From Patescibacteria group bacterium (GTDB lineage: Bacteria > Patescibacteriota > Minisyncoccia > Phycocordibacterales > PALSA-1337): a stretch of 10,851 nucleotides of DNA. A program made the position numbers and the translations under genes. Shown in pieces: positions 1-6,657 of the stretch. The stretch spans positions 1-10,851 of the forward strand of contig JAGWLE010000020.1 in the NCBI GenBank assembly GCA_028864955.1. The letters are read 5' to 3'. The notes below the pieces were generated by a model, which saw only the letters and a list, made by a program, of their open reading frames with translations, had not been told where the DNA came from and ran no database searches. How positions within the stretch are numbered: the stretch's first letter is position 1; each line of letters opens with the position of its first letter.

Positions 1-83
1 AACAATGCTAAGACGAAAAAACCAAGAGGTGAATTTACTGTCCTTACAATATTTATCCACCAACTATGATTTTCCTGGCTCAT
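1..83 (-). CDS. N-terminal fragment of an unknown, probably membrane-anchored protein (cut by window edge)
   Basis: An ATG at 83-81 on the minus strand opens a frame that stays open for 27 codons to the window edge. The start reads MSQENHSWWINIVRTVNSP and continues LGFFVLALL, so a polar, tryptophan-containing head leads into a hydrophobic stretch that looks like the start of a transmembrane helix. That pattern is typical of small membrane proteins; I do not assign a family. It lies 53 nt downstream of tRNA-Gln on the same strand and no terminator is visible between them, so readthrough is possible. A perfect TATAAT lies on the minus strand at 87-82 and overlaps the ATG by two bases. If that is a working -10 element, the transcript would begin inside this frame and the true start would lie further on. 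The frame is short and could be chance. Confidence 0.45.
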   Translation of the reverse strand, partial: MSQENHSWWINIVRTVNSPLGFFVLAL

Positions 84-136
84 TATATGAAATTTAATAA
101 CGCCATGATTACCCTCTCCGGTCTGGGTGCATGTGT

Positions 137-210
137 TGGCTGCGGGACTTGGAGTCGAACCAAGATACTGGGATTCAAAGTCCCATGTCCTACCATTAGA
201 CGATCCCGCA
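137..210 (-). tRNA. tRNA-Gln (anticodon UUG), CCA encoded
   Basis: Read on the minus strand, a 7-bp acceptor stem TGCGGGA/TCCCGCA closes a cloverleaf. The anticodon stem TGGGA/TCCCA encloses the loop CTTTGAA, giving anticodon TTG (glutamine; reads CAA and, by wobble, CAG). The T arm contains GGTTCGACTCC. The first pair is U1-A72, the weak pair typical of bacterial tRNA-Gln, and the discriminator base is G. The 3' CCA is encoded at 139-137. The gene begins 13 nt after the dnaX stop with no promoter of its own visible, so it is probably processed from the end of the serS-dnaX transcript. Confidence 0.97.
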
Positions 211-223
211 ATGGTGCGATTAT

Positions 224-1240
224 TTAACCACAAATCTTGATGATAGCCAATTCGAGCGGCAGCTGTTCGATATGGGCGCGCGGGATATCGCCTGCTGCTT
301 CAAGGATGGCCGACAGCATCGGCGAGGTGAGCGCTTTGATATCCGCCTGCTTTTGGATGAAATCCCAATCATCCGGCGATACCCGCTGCTTGACCGCGTC
401 CTTGGAGGCGACGGAGTATTGCGTCAGGAGAATGAACCGCATCTTTTCCAGGATGAGGCTGGCGAACGTACTCATGGAGATGCCTGATTTTTCCGCTTCG
501 GTCACCGCCGCCAAGGCGGCATCGGCATTTTTGGCGATATAGTTTTCAATGAAAGCATTCACCAGGCCCGCACGCGGCGCGCCGGTTATGGATTCAACTT
601 CCTGCCGGGTCAGTTTCTTGTTGGATGAAGCCCCTATGACCTTTTCCAGCATGCCGAGAGCGTCGCGAAAAGAGCCGTCGCCGAGCAAGGCGATGAGATC
701 GGCGGCGCCGGCATCAAGGTCGCGGCCTTCCTTCTTGCCGATCCGGACGATCTCCCGGCGGATAGTTTCGCGTCCCGGTTTTTTGAAGGAAAATGTCTGA
801 CAGCGCGAAATGATAGTCTCTGGCACTTTGTCCAGTTCCGTCGTCGCCAGGATAAAGACGACATGAGCCGGCGGTTCCTCCAAAGTCTTGAGAAGCGCGT
901 TCCAAGCGTCCTTCGAGAGCATGTGCACCTCGTCGATGATATAGACCTTGAAAGACGAACGAAATGGCAAGACTGCGACATGTTCGCGCAATTCGCGGAT
1001 ATCATCAATGCCCCGATTTGAAGCCGCGTCTATTTCATATATATCCTCATCGACCGACCCCAGAGATTTCGCCAGGATACGGGCAACGCTCGTTTTCCCG
1101 ATGCCTCGAGAACCCGAGAATAGATACGCGTGCGAGTGGTGACCATGCGCCAGCGCCTCTCTGAGCGCATTGACGATGTGGTCTTGGCCGACAACCTCAT
1201 TCCAGGTGGCCGGACGATACGTGCGATAGAGGACAGGCAT
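224..1240 (-). CDS. dnaX: DNA polymerase III clamp-loader subunit (DnaX), short gamma-like form without zinc module
   Basis: This is the ATPase subunit of the clamp loader that places the sliding clamp on DNA during replication. The N-terminus LYRTYRP..W.EVVGQDHIV is typical of DnaX. Walker A is GSRGIGKT (residues 43-50), Walker B with the DEVH box is IIDEVHML (101-108), sensor 1 is LATTELDK, and the arginine-finger SRC is at 145-147. About 39 residues separate GKT from EIDAAS in E. coli DnaX, a stretch that holds four zinc-binding cysteines. Here it is only 18 residues with no cysteine. The protein is 338 residues and ends just after the collar-like domain III, so it lacks the tau-specific C-terminal domains that contact helicase and polymerase. 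The start follows the dus stop by 15 nt and has no clear SD; tRNA-Gln follows 13 nt after the stop. Function as clamp loader is secure. How the polymerase is coupled without tau domains is not visible here. Confidence 0.97.
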   Translation of the reverse strand: MPVLYRTYRPATWNEVVGQDHIVNALREALAHGHHSHAYLFSGSRGIGKTSVARILAKSLGSVDEDIYEIDAASNRGIDDIRELREHVAVLPFRSSFKVYIIDEVHMLSKDAWNALLKTLEEPPAHVVFILATTELDKVPETIISRCQTFSFKKPGRETIRREIVRIGKKEGRDLDAGAADLIALLGDGSFRDALGMLEKVIGASSNKKLTRQEVESITGAPRAGLVNAFIENYIAKNADAALAAVTEAEKSGISMSTFASLILEKMRFILLTQYSVASKDAVKQRVSPDDWDFIQKQADIKALTSPMLSAILEAAGDIPRAHIEQLPLELAIIKICG

Positions 1241-1255
1241 GTATGAAGTGTAAAG

Positions 1256-2359
1256 TTAAACGTCGCAAGTGGCAAGCTCGCCGGCCACGATTCTTTCGAC
1301 TTCGGCGTAATTTTCACAGGCCATCAGCCTCATCCGCAGCTCTTTGGCTCCATCCCAGCCGGAAACATAGGCCTTGAAATGCTTCTTCATGACATCAAAG
1401 CTCTTGACCCTCTTGGAGCGCATGACGGTGCCATTTCTTCCTCGCGGACAAAATTCCCTCTCAAACGATCTGGCATGTTCGAGCAGAATCCCGAGGCGGG
1501 CGGCCGGCTTCATCTCCGGCGCGGCCGGCAGAAGACCCGATCGATAAGCGGATTTGCGGGCAAAGAACCATGGCTTGCCGAAGATTCCGCGGCCGATCAT
1601 CACGCCGTCGCAACCGTATCGCCGGCAATAGTCGCGCGCTTGGGCAAGCGATCCAACATCGCCGTTGCCGATGATCAGCGTCCGCTGGCCGACCGGCAGC
1701 GCCGCTTGGATCCGATCTCGCATGTCCACGATCTTCGGCATCACTTCCCAATGCGCCGGCACCAGCGACATTTCCTTGCGCGTGCGCAGATGGATCGTCA
1801 GCGCAGGCAGGCATTGTTCCAAGAGCAGGCCTATCCATGACAGATCGATCGAGTTGTAGCCCAGCCGCGTCTTGATGGAGACAGGCAGGCTCCGCTGTCC
1901 GGTCCTGGCTGATCGTACTCCCGCGCGCGCGGCGTCCAGAACCGCGATTGCCGATCTCGGCGACTTGATCATAGCCGCGCCGCCGCCCTGTTTTTCGACC
2001 GCGCGATCGGGACAGCCCATGTTTATATCCAAACCGTCGAATCCCAGACGCCCGACCAGGGCTGCCGCTTTTTTCATGGCTTCAGGATGGCCCGTGAATA
2101 GTTGCGCCACGATCGGCCGCTCTTTTTCTGAAAAAACAAGATCTTTGAGCAGTCTCCGGCCGCCGGGCGAGACAAGTCCGTCTGCCGAGACGAATTCGGT
2201 CCACATGACATCCGGCCGGCCATATTTTGCGAAAAGCTTTCGAAACACCGAATCCGTGACGTTGGCCATCGGAGCGATCACGAAAAACGGCCGCTTCAGA
2301 GCCTGCCAGAAATTTGCCTTGGAAGCGCTGATTCTCGGGCGCCTGCTCGCAGTAGTCAT
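1256..2359 (-). CDS. dus: tRNA-dihydrouridine synthase (Dus family, FMN enzyme)
   Basis: Reduces specific uridines in the D-loop region of tRNA to dihydrouridine, using FMN and NADPH. The 367-residue protein has the Dus TIM-barrel signatures in order: FMN-binding VIAPMANVTDSVFR (27-40), TEFVSADGL (54-62), QLFTG (86-90), and the motif INMGCPDRAVEKQGGGAAM, in which Cys116 is the expected catalytic acid. These are followed by KTRLG with Lys163, HLRTR with His190, NGDV (232-235) and the phosphate-binding GRG (256-258). His190 sits in HLRTR where many family members have HGRTR or HARTR. An arginine/lysine-rich C-terminal region of about 90 residues fits the tRNA-binding helical domain. The ATG overlaps the TGA of the upstream carboxypeptidase gene as ATGA, which suggests translational coupling. 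The subfamily (which uridine is modified) cannot be settled by eye. Confidence 0.95.
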   Translation of the reverse strand: MTTASRRPRISASKANFWQALKRPFFVIAPMANVTDSVFRKLFAKYGRPDVMWTEFVSADGLVSPGGRRLLKDLVFSEKERPIVAQLFTGHPEAMKKAAALVGRLGFDGLDINMGCPDRAVEKQGGGAAMIKSPRSAIAVLDAARAGVRSARTGQRSLPVSIKTRLGYNSIDLSWIGLLLEQCLPALTIHLRTRKEMSLVPAHWEVMPKIVDMRDRIQAALPVGQRTLIIGNGDVGSLAQARDYCRRYGCDGVMIGRGIFGKPWFFARKSAYRSGLLPAAPEMKPAARLGILLEHARSFEREFCPRGRNGTVMRSKRVKSFDVMKKHFKAYVSGWDGAKELRMRLMACENYAEVERIVAGELATCDV

Positions 2360-3333
2360 TTTTGAAGTTTACTCAAAAGCGTGAATTCATCAAGGTCGCG
2401 CGCACTGCTGCCGAGTACGACCACCGCGTAGACGTCGCCGGCCGCGCCGGCCCTGAATAATGATGCCGCCGTCAAGTCTGCCTCCGGCGTATAGCCGTTC
2501 TTGCCGCCGAGGTAATCAGACCACGAGAGGAAATGTGTCGGATTTACCCAGGCATGGCCGCGAACCGTTTTTGATTTGAGCTGGGTGATGGAGATGAGAT
2601 CCGGATCGTTCTTGCGTATCCAGTCAAGAATGATAGCCATGTCATTGGCGGTCGAAACATTCTGCGGCGACAGGCCGGACGGGTCGGCAAAATACGTGCG
2701 GTAGGCACCGATAGACTGCGCAAAATCATTCATAGCGGCGATGAAAGCCGGTCGGCCGTACCACGCGGCATACGCTTCGGCAGCCTCATTGGAGGAGACC
2801 ATGAGCAACGGATATATGAGGTCCCCGGCCGAGATGGTCTCGTCAACCATGAATCCGGCCGTGTTGCCGTACGAAGAGATGATCGAGGGCGACATGGTGA
2901 TGTGCGCCGCCGAAGGAATCAGGCGGCGGGCCATGACGGCCGTCACCAGTTTTGAGAGCGAGGCGATCGGCAAGAGACGGTCGGGATCGCGTGACATGAT
3001 CGGCACGGCCGGATCGGAGAGATCTCTGACGATATAGGCGGCCGCCGTGACGCGGCCGGCCTTGTCTATCGGCAATAACGGCGGCACGAACCCTGATTGG
3101 TCTTCTTCCTGGCTGGCGCTCCAACGCACCGTCCGAGCTATGCCCGAGATCGACGTGCCGTCCGTCGGATACGGCATGATGGCGTCAGCCACGGAACTGA
3201 GAGAGATCTTGGATGCTCCCAAGCCGGGAATGGCTGGCGCCAGCCGCACGAGGGAGATCGCGCCATAGACCAGGCCGATGCCAGCGGCCACAGCCGTCAA
3301 GCCGCCAAAAACCAGTGTCAGGAACTGCCTCAT
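2356..3333 (-). CDS. Serine-type D-alanyl-D-alanine carboxypeptidase-like protein (penicillin-binding family, S11-like)
   Basis: Expected to trim the terminal D-alanine from peptidoglycan stem peptides outside the membrane. Residues 5-28 form one hydrophobic segment, an uncleaved signal anchor or signal peptide. A linker of about 70 residues leads to the catalytic domain. The active-site motifs are in the right order: SLSK with nucleophile Ser125 and Lys128, SSN at 180-182, and KNG at 278-280 in GGKNGYT. The third motif is normally KTG; the middle position is the tolerant one, so activity is still expected. FADPSGLSPQNVST (215-228) matches the family's conserved DxSGLS..N..T region. At 325 residues there is little after the catalytic domain, so the long C-terminal beta domain and amphipathic anchor of E. 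coli DacA appear absent. The start follows the FtsQ-like stop by 14 nt. A beta-lactamase-type hydrolase is the alternative; the signal anchor and neighbours favour a cell-wall enzyme. Confidence 0.88.
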   Translation of the reverse strand: MRQFLTLVFGGLTAVAAGIGLVYGAISLVRLAPAIPGLGASKISLSSVADAIMPYPTDGTSISGIARTVRWSASQEEDQSGFVPPLLPIDKAGRVTAAAYIVRDLSDPAVPIMSRDPDRLLPIASLSKLVTAVMARRLIPSAAHITMSPSIISSYGNTAGFMVDETISAGDLIYPLLMVSSNEAAEAYAAWYGRPAFIAAMNDFAQSIGAYRTYFADPSGLSPQNVSTANDMAIILDWIRKNDPDLISITQLKSKTVRGHAWVNPTHFLSWSDYLGGKNGYTPEADLTAASLFRAGAAGDVYAVVVLGSSARDLDEFTLLSKLQK

Positions 3334-3347
3334 GGCTTGAGTCTACA

Positions 3348-4229
3348 CTACTGTGCCAACCGGTAAAAGACGTTTGCGCCATAACGCAGGTCTATATAGT
3401 CGTAGTCAAGAGGTTTACCATCGGTGCGCGCGGTTTCAGACATCTGTTTCCAGAATGACACCAGATTGATCAATTGCGCATCAAATGATTGGTTGTGATC
3501 AAAATAAATGACAGCCGTCGTGCTGGCCGTGGTCGGATTTTGCACATAGAGTTCGTATTCGCCGCCGTCCTTCACCAGAATTCCATCGACATTGAAGCCA
3601 GAGCCGTTGAGACCGCTGTAAAATTTCTGCAGCTTATCGAATTCTTCCGTTGATGTGGCATACGCGCCGATGATAGCCGTGTCCGACAGGCCGCCGAGCG
3701 ACGGCACATAATAGCGGGGATAAACGCCGTCCGATATGGCCGGTGCCGCCTCATACACGCGGCCAGTGCCGTCGGCAAAATAACAGCCGCCGGGGGTGCT
3801 GTTGCTGAAATCGGGCAAATCCGTGCAGATCAGCGCCGCCGGCGCCTTTTCCGTGACCGTCAGCATCAGGCCATTAAAGCCGTCGCGCGACACACTGACG
3901 GATGCCAATTGCGGCGAGACGCCCATGACAGCGGCCGCTATGGCCTTTGACGGAAAAATGAAGGAGCTCGATTTGGCGAACAAGCCAAGATAGGAACCGT
4001 CCATGGCGCCGTATGCCGCCTGTTCAAGCTCTGGTGCGATATTGTTCTCACCGCCCTTGATATAAACTTCGTTGATGGAAAGCGACGGCAACGTCGTCAA
4101 TCGCGAGAGCGCGATTATCCAGGCGACAGCCCCAAGAACGATGATGGCGCCGGATACGGCAGTCCTGGTCTTCTTGCGACTCTGAAACTTTCTCGATTGA
4201 TGGGACGATAGGCGTGATCGCGAACGCAT
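3348..4229 (-). CDS. ftsQ: FtsQ/DivIB-like cell-division protein with POTRA domain
   Basis: FtsQ is a bitopic divisome protein that links early and late division factors across the membrane. The 293-residue protein starts with a very basic cytoplasmic tail (residues 1-22, rich in Arg/Lys/Ser). A single transmembrane helix follows at about 24-42, then an extracytoplasmic region. Residues 50-130 (from INEVYIKGG to LTVTEKAPAALI) have the alternating pattern of a POTRA domain, ending in the E(K/R)xPxALI signature usual in FtsQ. The C-terminus YIDLRYGANVFYRL resembles the FtsQ ending DLRYG..v.yk. Sequence between these marks is divergent, with a thiol pair (Cys135, and Cys in GGCYF) in the outside domain. 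An AGGT lies 10 nt before the ATG, one of the few SD-like sites in the window. It sits between serS and a carboxypeptidase gene, not in a classical dcw cluster. A generic POTRA membrane protein is the alternative. Confidence 0.7.
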   Translation of the reverse strand: MRSRSRLSSHQSRKFQSRKKTRTAVSGAIIVLGAVAWIIALSRLTTLPSLSINEVYIKGGENNIAPELEQAAYGAMDGSYLGLFAKSSSFIFPSKAIAAAVMGVSPQLASVSVSRDGFNGLMLTVTEKAPAALICTDLPDFSNSTPGGCYFADGTGRVYEAAPAISDGVYPRYYVPSLGGLSDTAIIGAYATSTEEFDKLQKFYSGLNGSGFNVDGILVKDGGEYELYVQNPTTASTTAVIYFDHNQSFDAQLINLVSFWKQMSETARTDGKPLDYDYIDLRYGANVFYRLAQ

Positions 4230-4237
4230 GACTTATT

Positions 4238-5515
4238 TTACCTCGTAATCGCCTCGCCGCCAAAATATGGCCGGAGCACTTCGGGTATTTTGACGGACCC
4301 GTCAGCCTGCTGGTAGTTCTCGATGATAGCGATAAGCGTGCGGCCAAAAGCCACGGCCGTGGCATCGTTCATGTGCACCGGTTCGATCTTACCATCGCCC
4401 CTTTTGACGCGAGTATTCAGCCGGCGCGACTGGAAACTGGCCGTCAGATCGGCGCTATGCGTCTCGCGGTAGCGGTTTTGTCCCGGCATCCAGGTTTCGA
4501 TGTCTATCTGCCGATTATCGGGAAAGCCCATGTCGCCCGTACAGACAATCACGACTTGATATGGCAATTTGAGCATCTGCAGAATGTGTTCTTGAATGGC
4601 CACCAAAAAATCCTGTTCCTGCACTGACTGTTCCGGCAAAACGAATGATTCCATCTCCAGCTTATCGAACTGATGCTGACGCAAGATGCCCTTCGTATCC
4701 TTGCCATGAGAGCCGGCTTCTCGTCTGAAAGCTGTCGAATAGCCCGCGTAGCGCACGGGTAATTGATCTTCGGTAAAGACGGTATCCATATGCATCGGGC
4801 CAAGCGTATGCTCGGCACTGCCGACGAGCATCAGATCATCGTGCGGAAACATATAATGTTCCTCCGGCGTAAGAAAACGCGCCATGCGATTTTGCACGGC
4901 CGGTTTGACGAAGACTGGCGGCAAGATGGGCACGAAGGGCTTGATCTTGACGCTGGCGCCGGCATTCGTGGCGATAGACCCGAGAATTTCGACATCGGTG
5001 AGAACCTTCAGGCAATATTGAAGCAAGGCGAACTGCAAGAGAACCAGATCTCCCTTGAGATAGGCGAAACGCGAACCGCTCACCGTGGCGGCCGTCGCCG
5101 TATCAAGAATGCCCAGGGTTTCCGCCAGCTCATGATGTTCCTTTGGCTTGAATGAAAATTTCGGCGGATCGCCCCATTGCCTCAAAACCTTATTCTTGGA
5201 TTCATCCTCGCCAATCGGCGTATCGACGGAAGGTATATTTGGCACCTGCAGCATGTATGAAATATATTCCTTTTCGGCGGCGGCCAGATCGGCCTCCAGG
5301 GTTTCCGCCTGTTTCTTGAGTTCCGCGCCCTTTGCCGCGTCGCGCAGGCGTGCCGCCTCATTGCGCGCGCGATTCAATTCGTCGACCTGTTGGGACAAGG
5401 CCTTCTTGCGGTCATGAACGGCGATCAGCTGATCGATGTCGAGGCTGCGGTGCTTATTCTTGACGGCCGCGGCCACCACATCTCTGTTCTCACGGATAAA
5501 TTTGATGTCTAGCAT
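4238..5515 (-). CDS. serS: Seryl-tRNA synthetase (class II)
   Basis: Charges tRNA-Ser with serine in the cytoplasm. The first ~110 residues are the N-terminal domain (MLDIKFIREN..VV) with an antiparallel coiled-coil arm rich in Glu/Lys/Arg/Ala (about 30-90) that clasps the long variable arm of tRNA-Ser. The catalytic domain holds the serine-binding SAE (233-235, usually TAE), motif 2 FRREAGSHGKDTKGILRQHQF (from 263) and motif 3 FGRTLIAIIENYQ (390-402), ending PEVLRPYFGG. The stretch before motif 3, with THSADLTASFQSRR and NDATAVAFGR, departs from the usual SSCSN..FQARR and NGS.lA.GR of well-studied SerRS while keeping the key arginines. Length (425) is normal. It is the first gene of the minus-strand run. 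An extended -10 lies 8 nt before its ATG and there is no SD. Confidence 0.98.
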   Translation of the reverse strand: MLDIKFIRENRDVVAAAVKNKHRSLDIDQLIAVHDRKKALSQQVDELNRARNEAARLRDAAKGAELKKQAETLEADLAAAEKEYISYMLQVPNIPSVDTPIGEDESKNKVLRQWGDPPKFSFKPKEHHELAETLGILDTATAATVSGSRFAYLKGDLVLLQFALLQYCLKVLTDVEILGSIATNAGASVKIKPFVPILPPVFVKPAVQNRMARFLTPEEHYMFPHDDLMLVGSAEHTLGPMHMDTVFTEDQLPVRYAGYSTAFRREAGSHGKDTKGILRQHQFDKLEMESFVLPEQSVQEQDFLVAIQEHILQMLKLPYQVVIVCTGDMGFPDNRQIDIETWMPGQNRYRETHSADLTASFQSRRLNTRVKRGDGKIEPVHMNDATAVAFGRTLIAIIENYQQADGSVKIPEVLRPYFGGEAITR

Positions 5516-5523
5516 GGCGCTAA

Positions 5524-5532
5524 ATATTAGCA
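5524..5532 (-). promoter_or_regulatory. Extended -10 promoter element for serS operon
   Basis: On the minus strand TGC-TAATAT (extended -10; hexamer matches TATAAT at four of six) ends 8 nt before the serS ATG, so transcription would begin at or within a base or two of the start codon. No SD is present. The hexamer lies inside a small inverted repeat, GCTAA-ATA-TTAGC (5519-5531). A second candidate further upstream is TGC-TAGACT with TTAGAT 17 nt before it (minus strand, about 5573-5545); it would give a leader of ~25-30 nt. Confidence 0.45.
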
Positions 5533-5568
5533 GGATCAGTCTAGCATGATTTGCCGGAAAATCTAATA

Positions 5569-5590
5569 GGATTTTAACTGGATTTTAACT
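5569..5590 (+). repeat. 11-bp tandem direct repeat in the serS/dprA intergenic region
   Basis: GGATTTTAACT occurs twice back to back (5569-5579 and 5580-5590), an exact repeat with a period close to one DNA helical turn. It ends 9 bp before the dprA -10 hexamer, covering the place where a -35 element would be. No good TTGACA match is visible there. This arrangement is compatible with an activator or repressor site, but is also small enough to be chance duplication. Confidence 0.6.
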
Positions 5591-5596
5591 GAATCG

Positions 5597-5605
5597 TGCT
5601 ATAAT
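5597..5605 (+). promoter_or_regulatory. Extended -10 promoter of dprA
   Basis: TGC-TATAAT is a perfect consensus -10 hexamer (5600-5605) with the TGn extension, 31 nt before the dprA ATG. Expected transcription start is about 5612, giving a leader of ~25 nt with no recognisable SD. The -35 region is poor and occupied by the 11-bp tandem repeat. Confidence 0.7.
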
Positions 5606-5636
5606 CAGCGACTTTTACCATTTACGTTTCATACCT

Positions 5637-6569
5637 ATGACAACACCTGCCTGCTCAACTGACATCCGGCTTGTCCACAAAAATGCCTATCCGACGACGC
5701 TGGCCAATATGCCGTCGCCGCCGGCACGTCTCTATATTCGCGGCGAACTGAAGCAGGCGGACAATCAACGATATCTCTGCGTTGTCGGCTCGCGTCACAA
5801 TACCTCGTATGGCCAGACGCTTGTGCGGGAATTGCTGGCAGGCCTTGCCGGCTACCCGATTTCCATCGTCTCCGGCCTGGCGTTCGGCATCGACAGTATG
5901 TCCCACACCGTCGCCCTTGAATATGGCATGCATTGCGTGGCCTTTCCCGGTTCAACATTGGAATGGAACATGATATATCCGCGCGAGCACGAGAGCCTGG
6001 CGCGCCAGATTGTCGTCGGCGGCGGCGCGCTCATATCTGAATGGCCTTCGGGCTACCCGACGGGCGATTGGGCATTTCCGGCCCGCAACAGGTTGATGGC
6101 CGGCATTTCGCACGCCACGCTGGTGATCGAAGCCGCCAAAGGTTCCGGCTCGCTGCTCACCGCCAAGCATGCCGAGGACTTCTCACGCGACGTCCTGGCC
6201 GTGCCCGGTCCCGTGGACGCACCAAATTCCTACGGACCCCACATGCTCATCCGTGCCGGCGCGGCATTGATCCGCCATTCGACCGACATACTCGAGGCTC
6301 TGGAATTCGCCGTAGTCCGCCGGCCGTCCGGTTCAGATGCCCCAGCGGTCAAATTCGATCCCTCATGCCTGCCGGCACAGATCCGCCGAGACAAGCTGGC
6401 GCAAAAGATTCTCGGATACCTGTACTACGAAGACATGACCGTTAAGGTCCTCCAGGAAAAATGCCTTGTCGATACGCCGCAGCTCAATATCTGCCTGGCA
6501 AACTTGGAACTTGAGCGTCTGATTCGCATCCAGAGTGGACGTATTTCGCTGCGCCGATCCAAATCCTGA
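5637..6569 (+). CDS. dprA: DNA-processing protein DprA (single-strand DNA-binding RecA loader)
   Basis: DprA (Smf) protects incoming single-stranded DNA during natural transformation and loads RecA onto it. The 310-residue protein begins with a short YP..L..M..PPARLYIRG segment (19-36), without the N-terminal SAM-like extension seen in some homologues. The Rossmann-like domain follows: VVGSRHNTSYG (49-59), IVSGLAFGIDSMSH (77-90), the YPREH loop (114-118), GGGALISEWP (128-137), FPARNRLMAGIS (147-158), VIEAAKGSGSLLTA (163-176) and VLAVPGP (186-192). Residues after about 235 contain a predicted winged-helix domain (KILGYLY..VKVLQEK..VDTPQLNICLANLELERLI), as in many DprA proteins. The ATG is preceded by a consensus promoter but no SD. 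It lies directly upstream of topA on the same strand, an order seen in many bacteria. Whether this organism is naturally competent cannot be told from here. Confidence 0.97.
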   Translation: MTTPACSTDIRLVHKNAYPTTLANMPSPPARLYIRGELKQADNQRYLCVVGSRHNTSYGQTLVRELLAGLAGYPISIVSGLAFGIDSMSHTVALEYGMHCVAFPGSTLEWNMIYPREHESLARQIVVGGGALISEWPSGYPTGDWAFPARNRLMAGISHATLVIEAAKGSGSLLTAKHAEDFSRDVLAVPGPVDAPNSYGPHMLIRAGAALIRHSTDILEALEFAVVRRPSGSDAPAVKFDPSCLPAQIRRDKLAQKILGYLYYEDMTVKVLQEKCLVDTPQLNICLANLELERLIRIQSGRISLRRSKS

Positions 6570-6613
6570 AGCAGATGAAACCCGTCCAATATGAATCGCC
6601 GCATTCCCGACCT

Positions 6614-6643
6614 TTGCGCGATAGCCGATCATCGTGTAATACT
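6614..6643 (+). promoter_or_regulatory. Possible weak promoter ahead of topA
   Basis: In the 88-nt gap between dprA and topA, TGT-AATACT (6635-6643) resembles an extended -10 with four of six hexamer matches, and TTGCGC (6614-6619) is a weak -35 at 18 nt. The predicted start would be only ~8 nt before the topA ATG, which has no SD. topA could equally be read through from the dprA promoter, since no terminator is visible in the gap. Confidence 0.3.
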
Positions 6644-6657
6644 ACTGCACATAATTT

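Noticed and set aside
2356..2359. Recoding of TGA as glycine (as in Gracilibacteria)
   Set aside because: TGA ends the carboxypeptidase and dprA genes exactly where family ends are expected, and conserved glycines are encoded by GGN.
1872..2384. A 170-codon plus-strand open frame, with others antisense to dus (1379-1840), serS (4763-5155) and parB (9990-10418)
   Set aside because: They lie fully opposite strongly conserved genes, have no promoter or SD, and their translations show the Arg/Ser/Pro-rich composition of antisense frames in GC-rich coding DNA.
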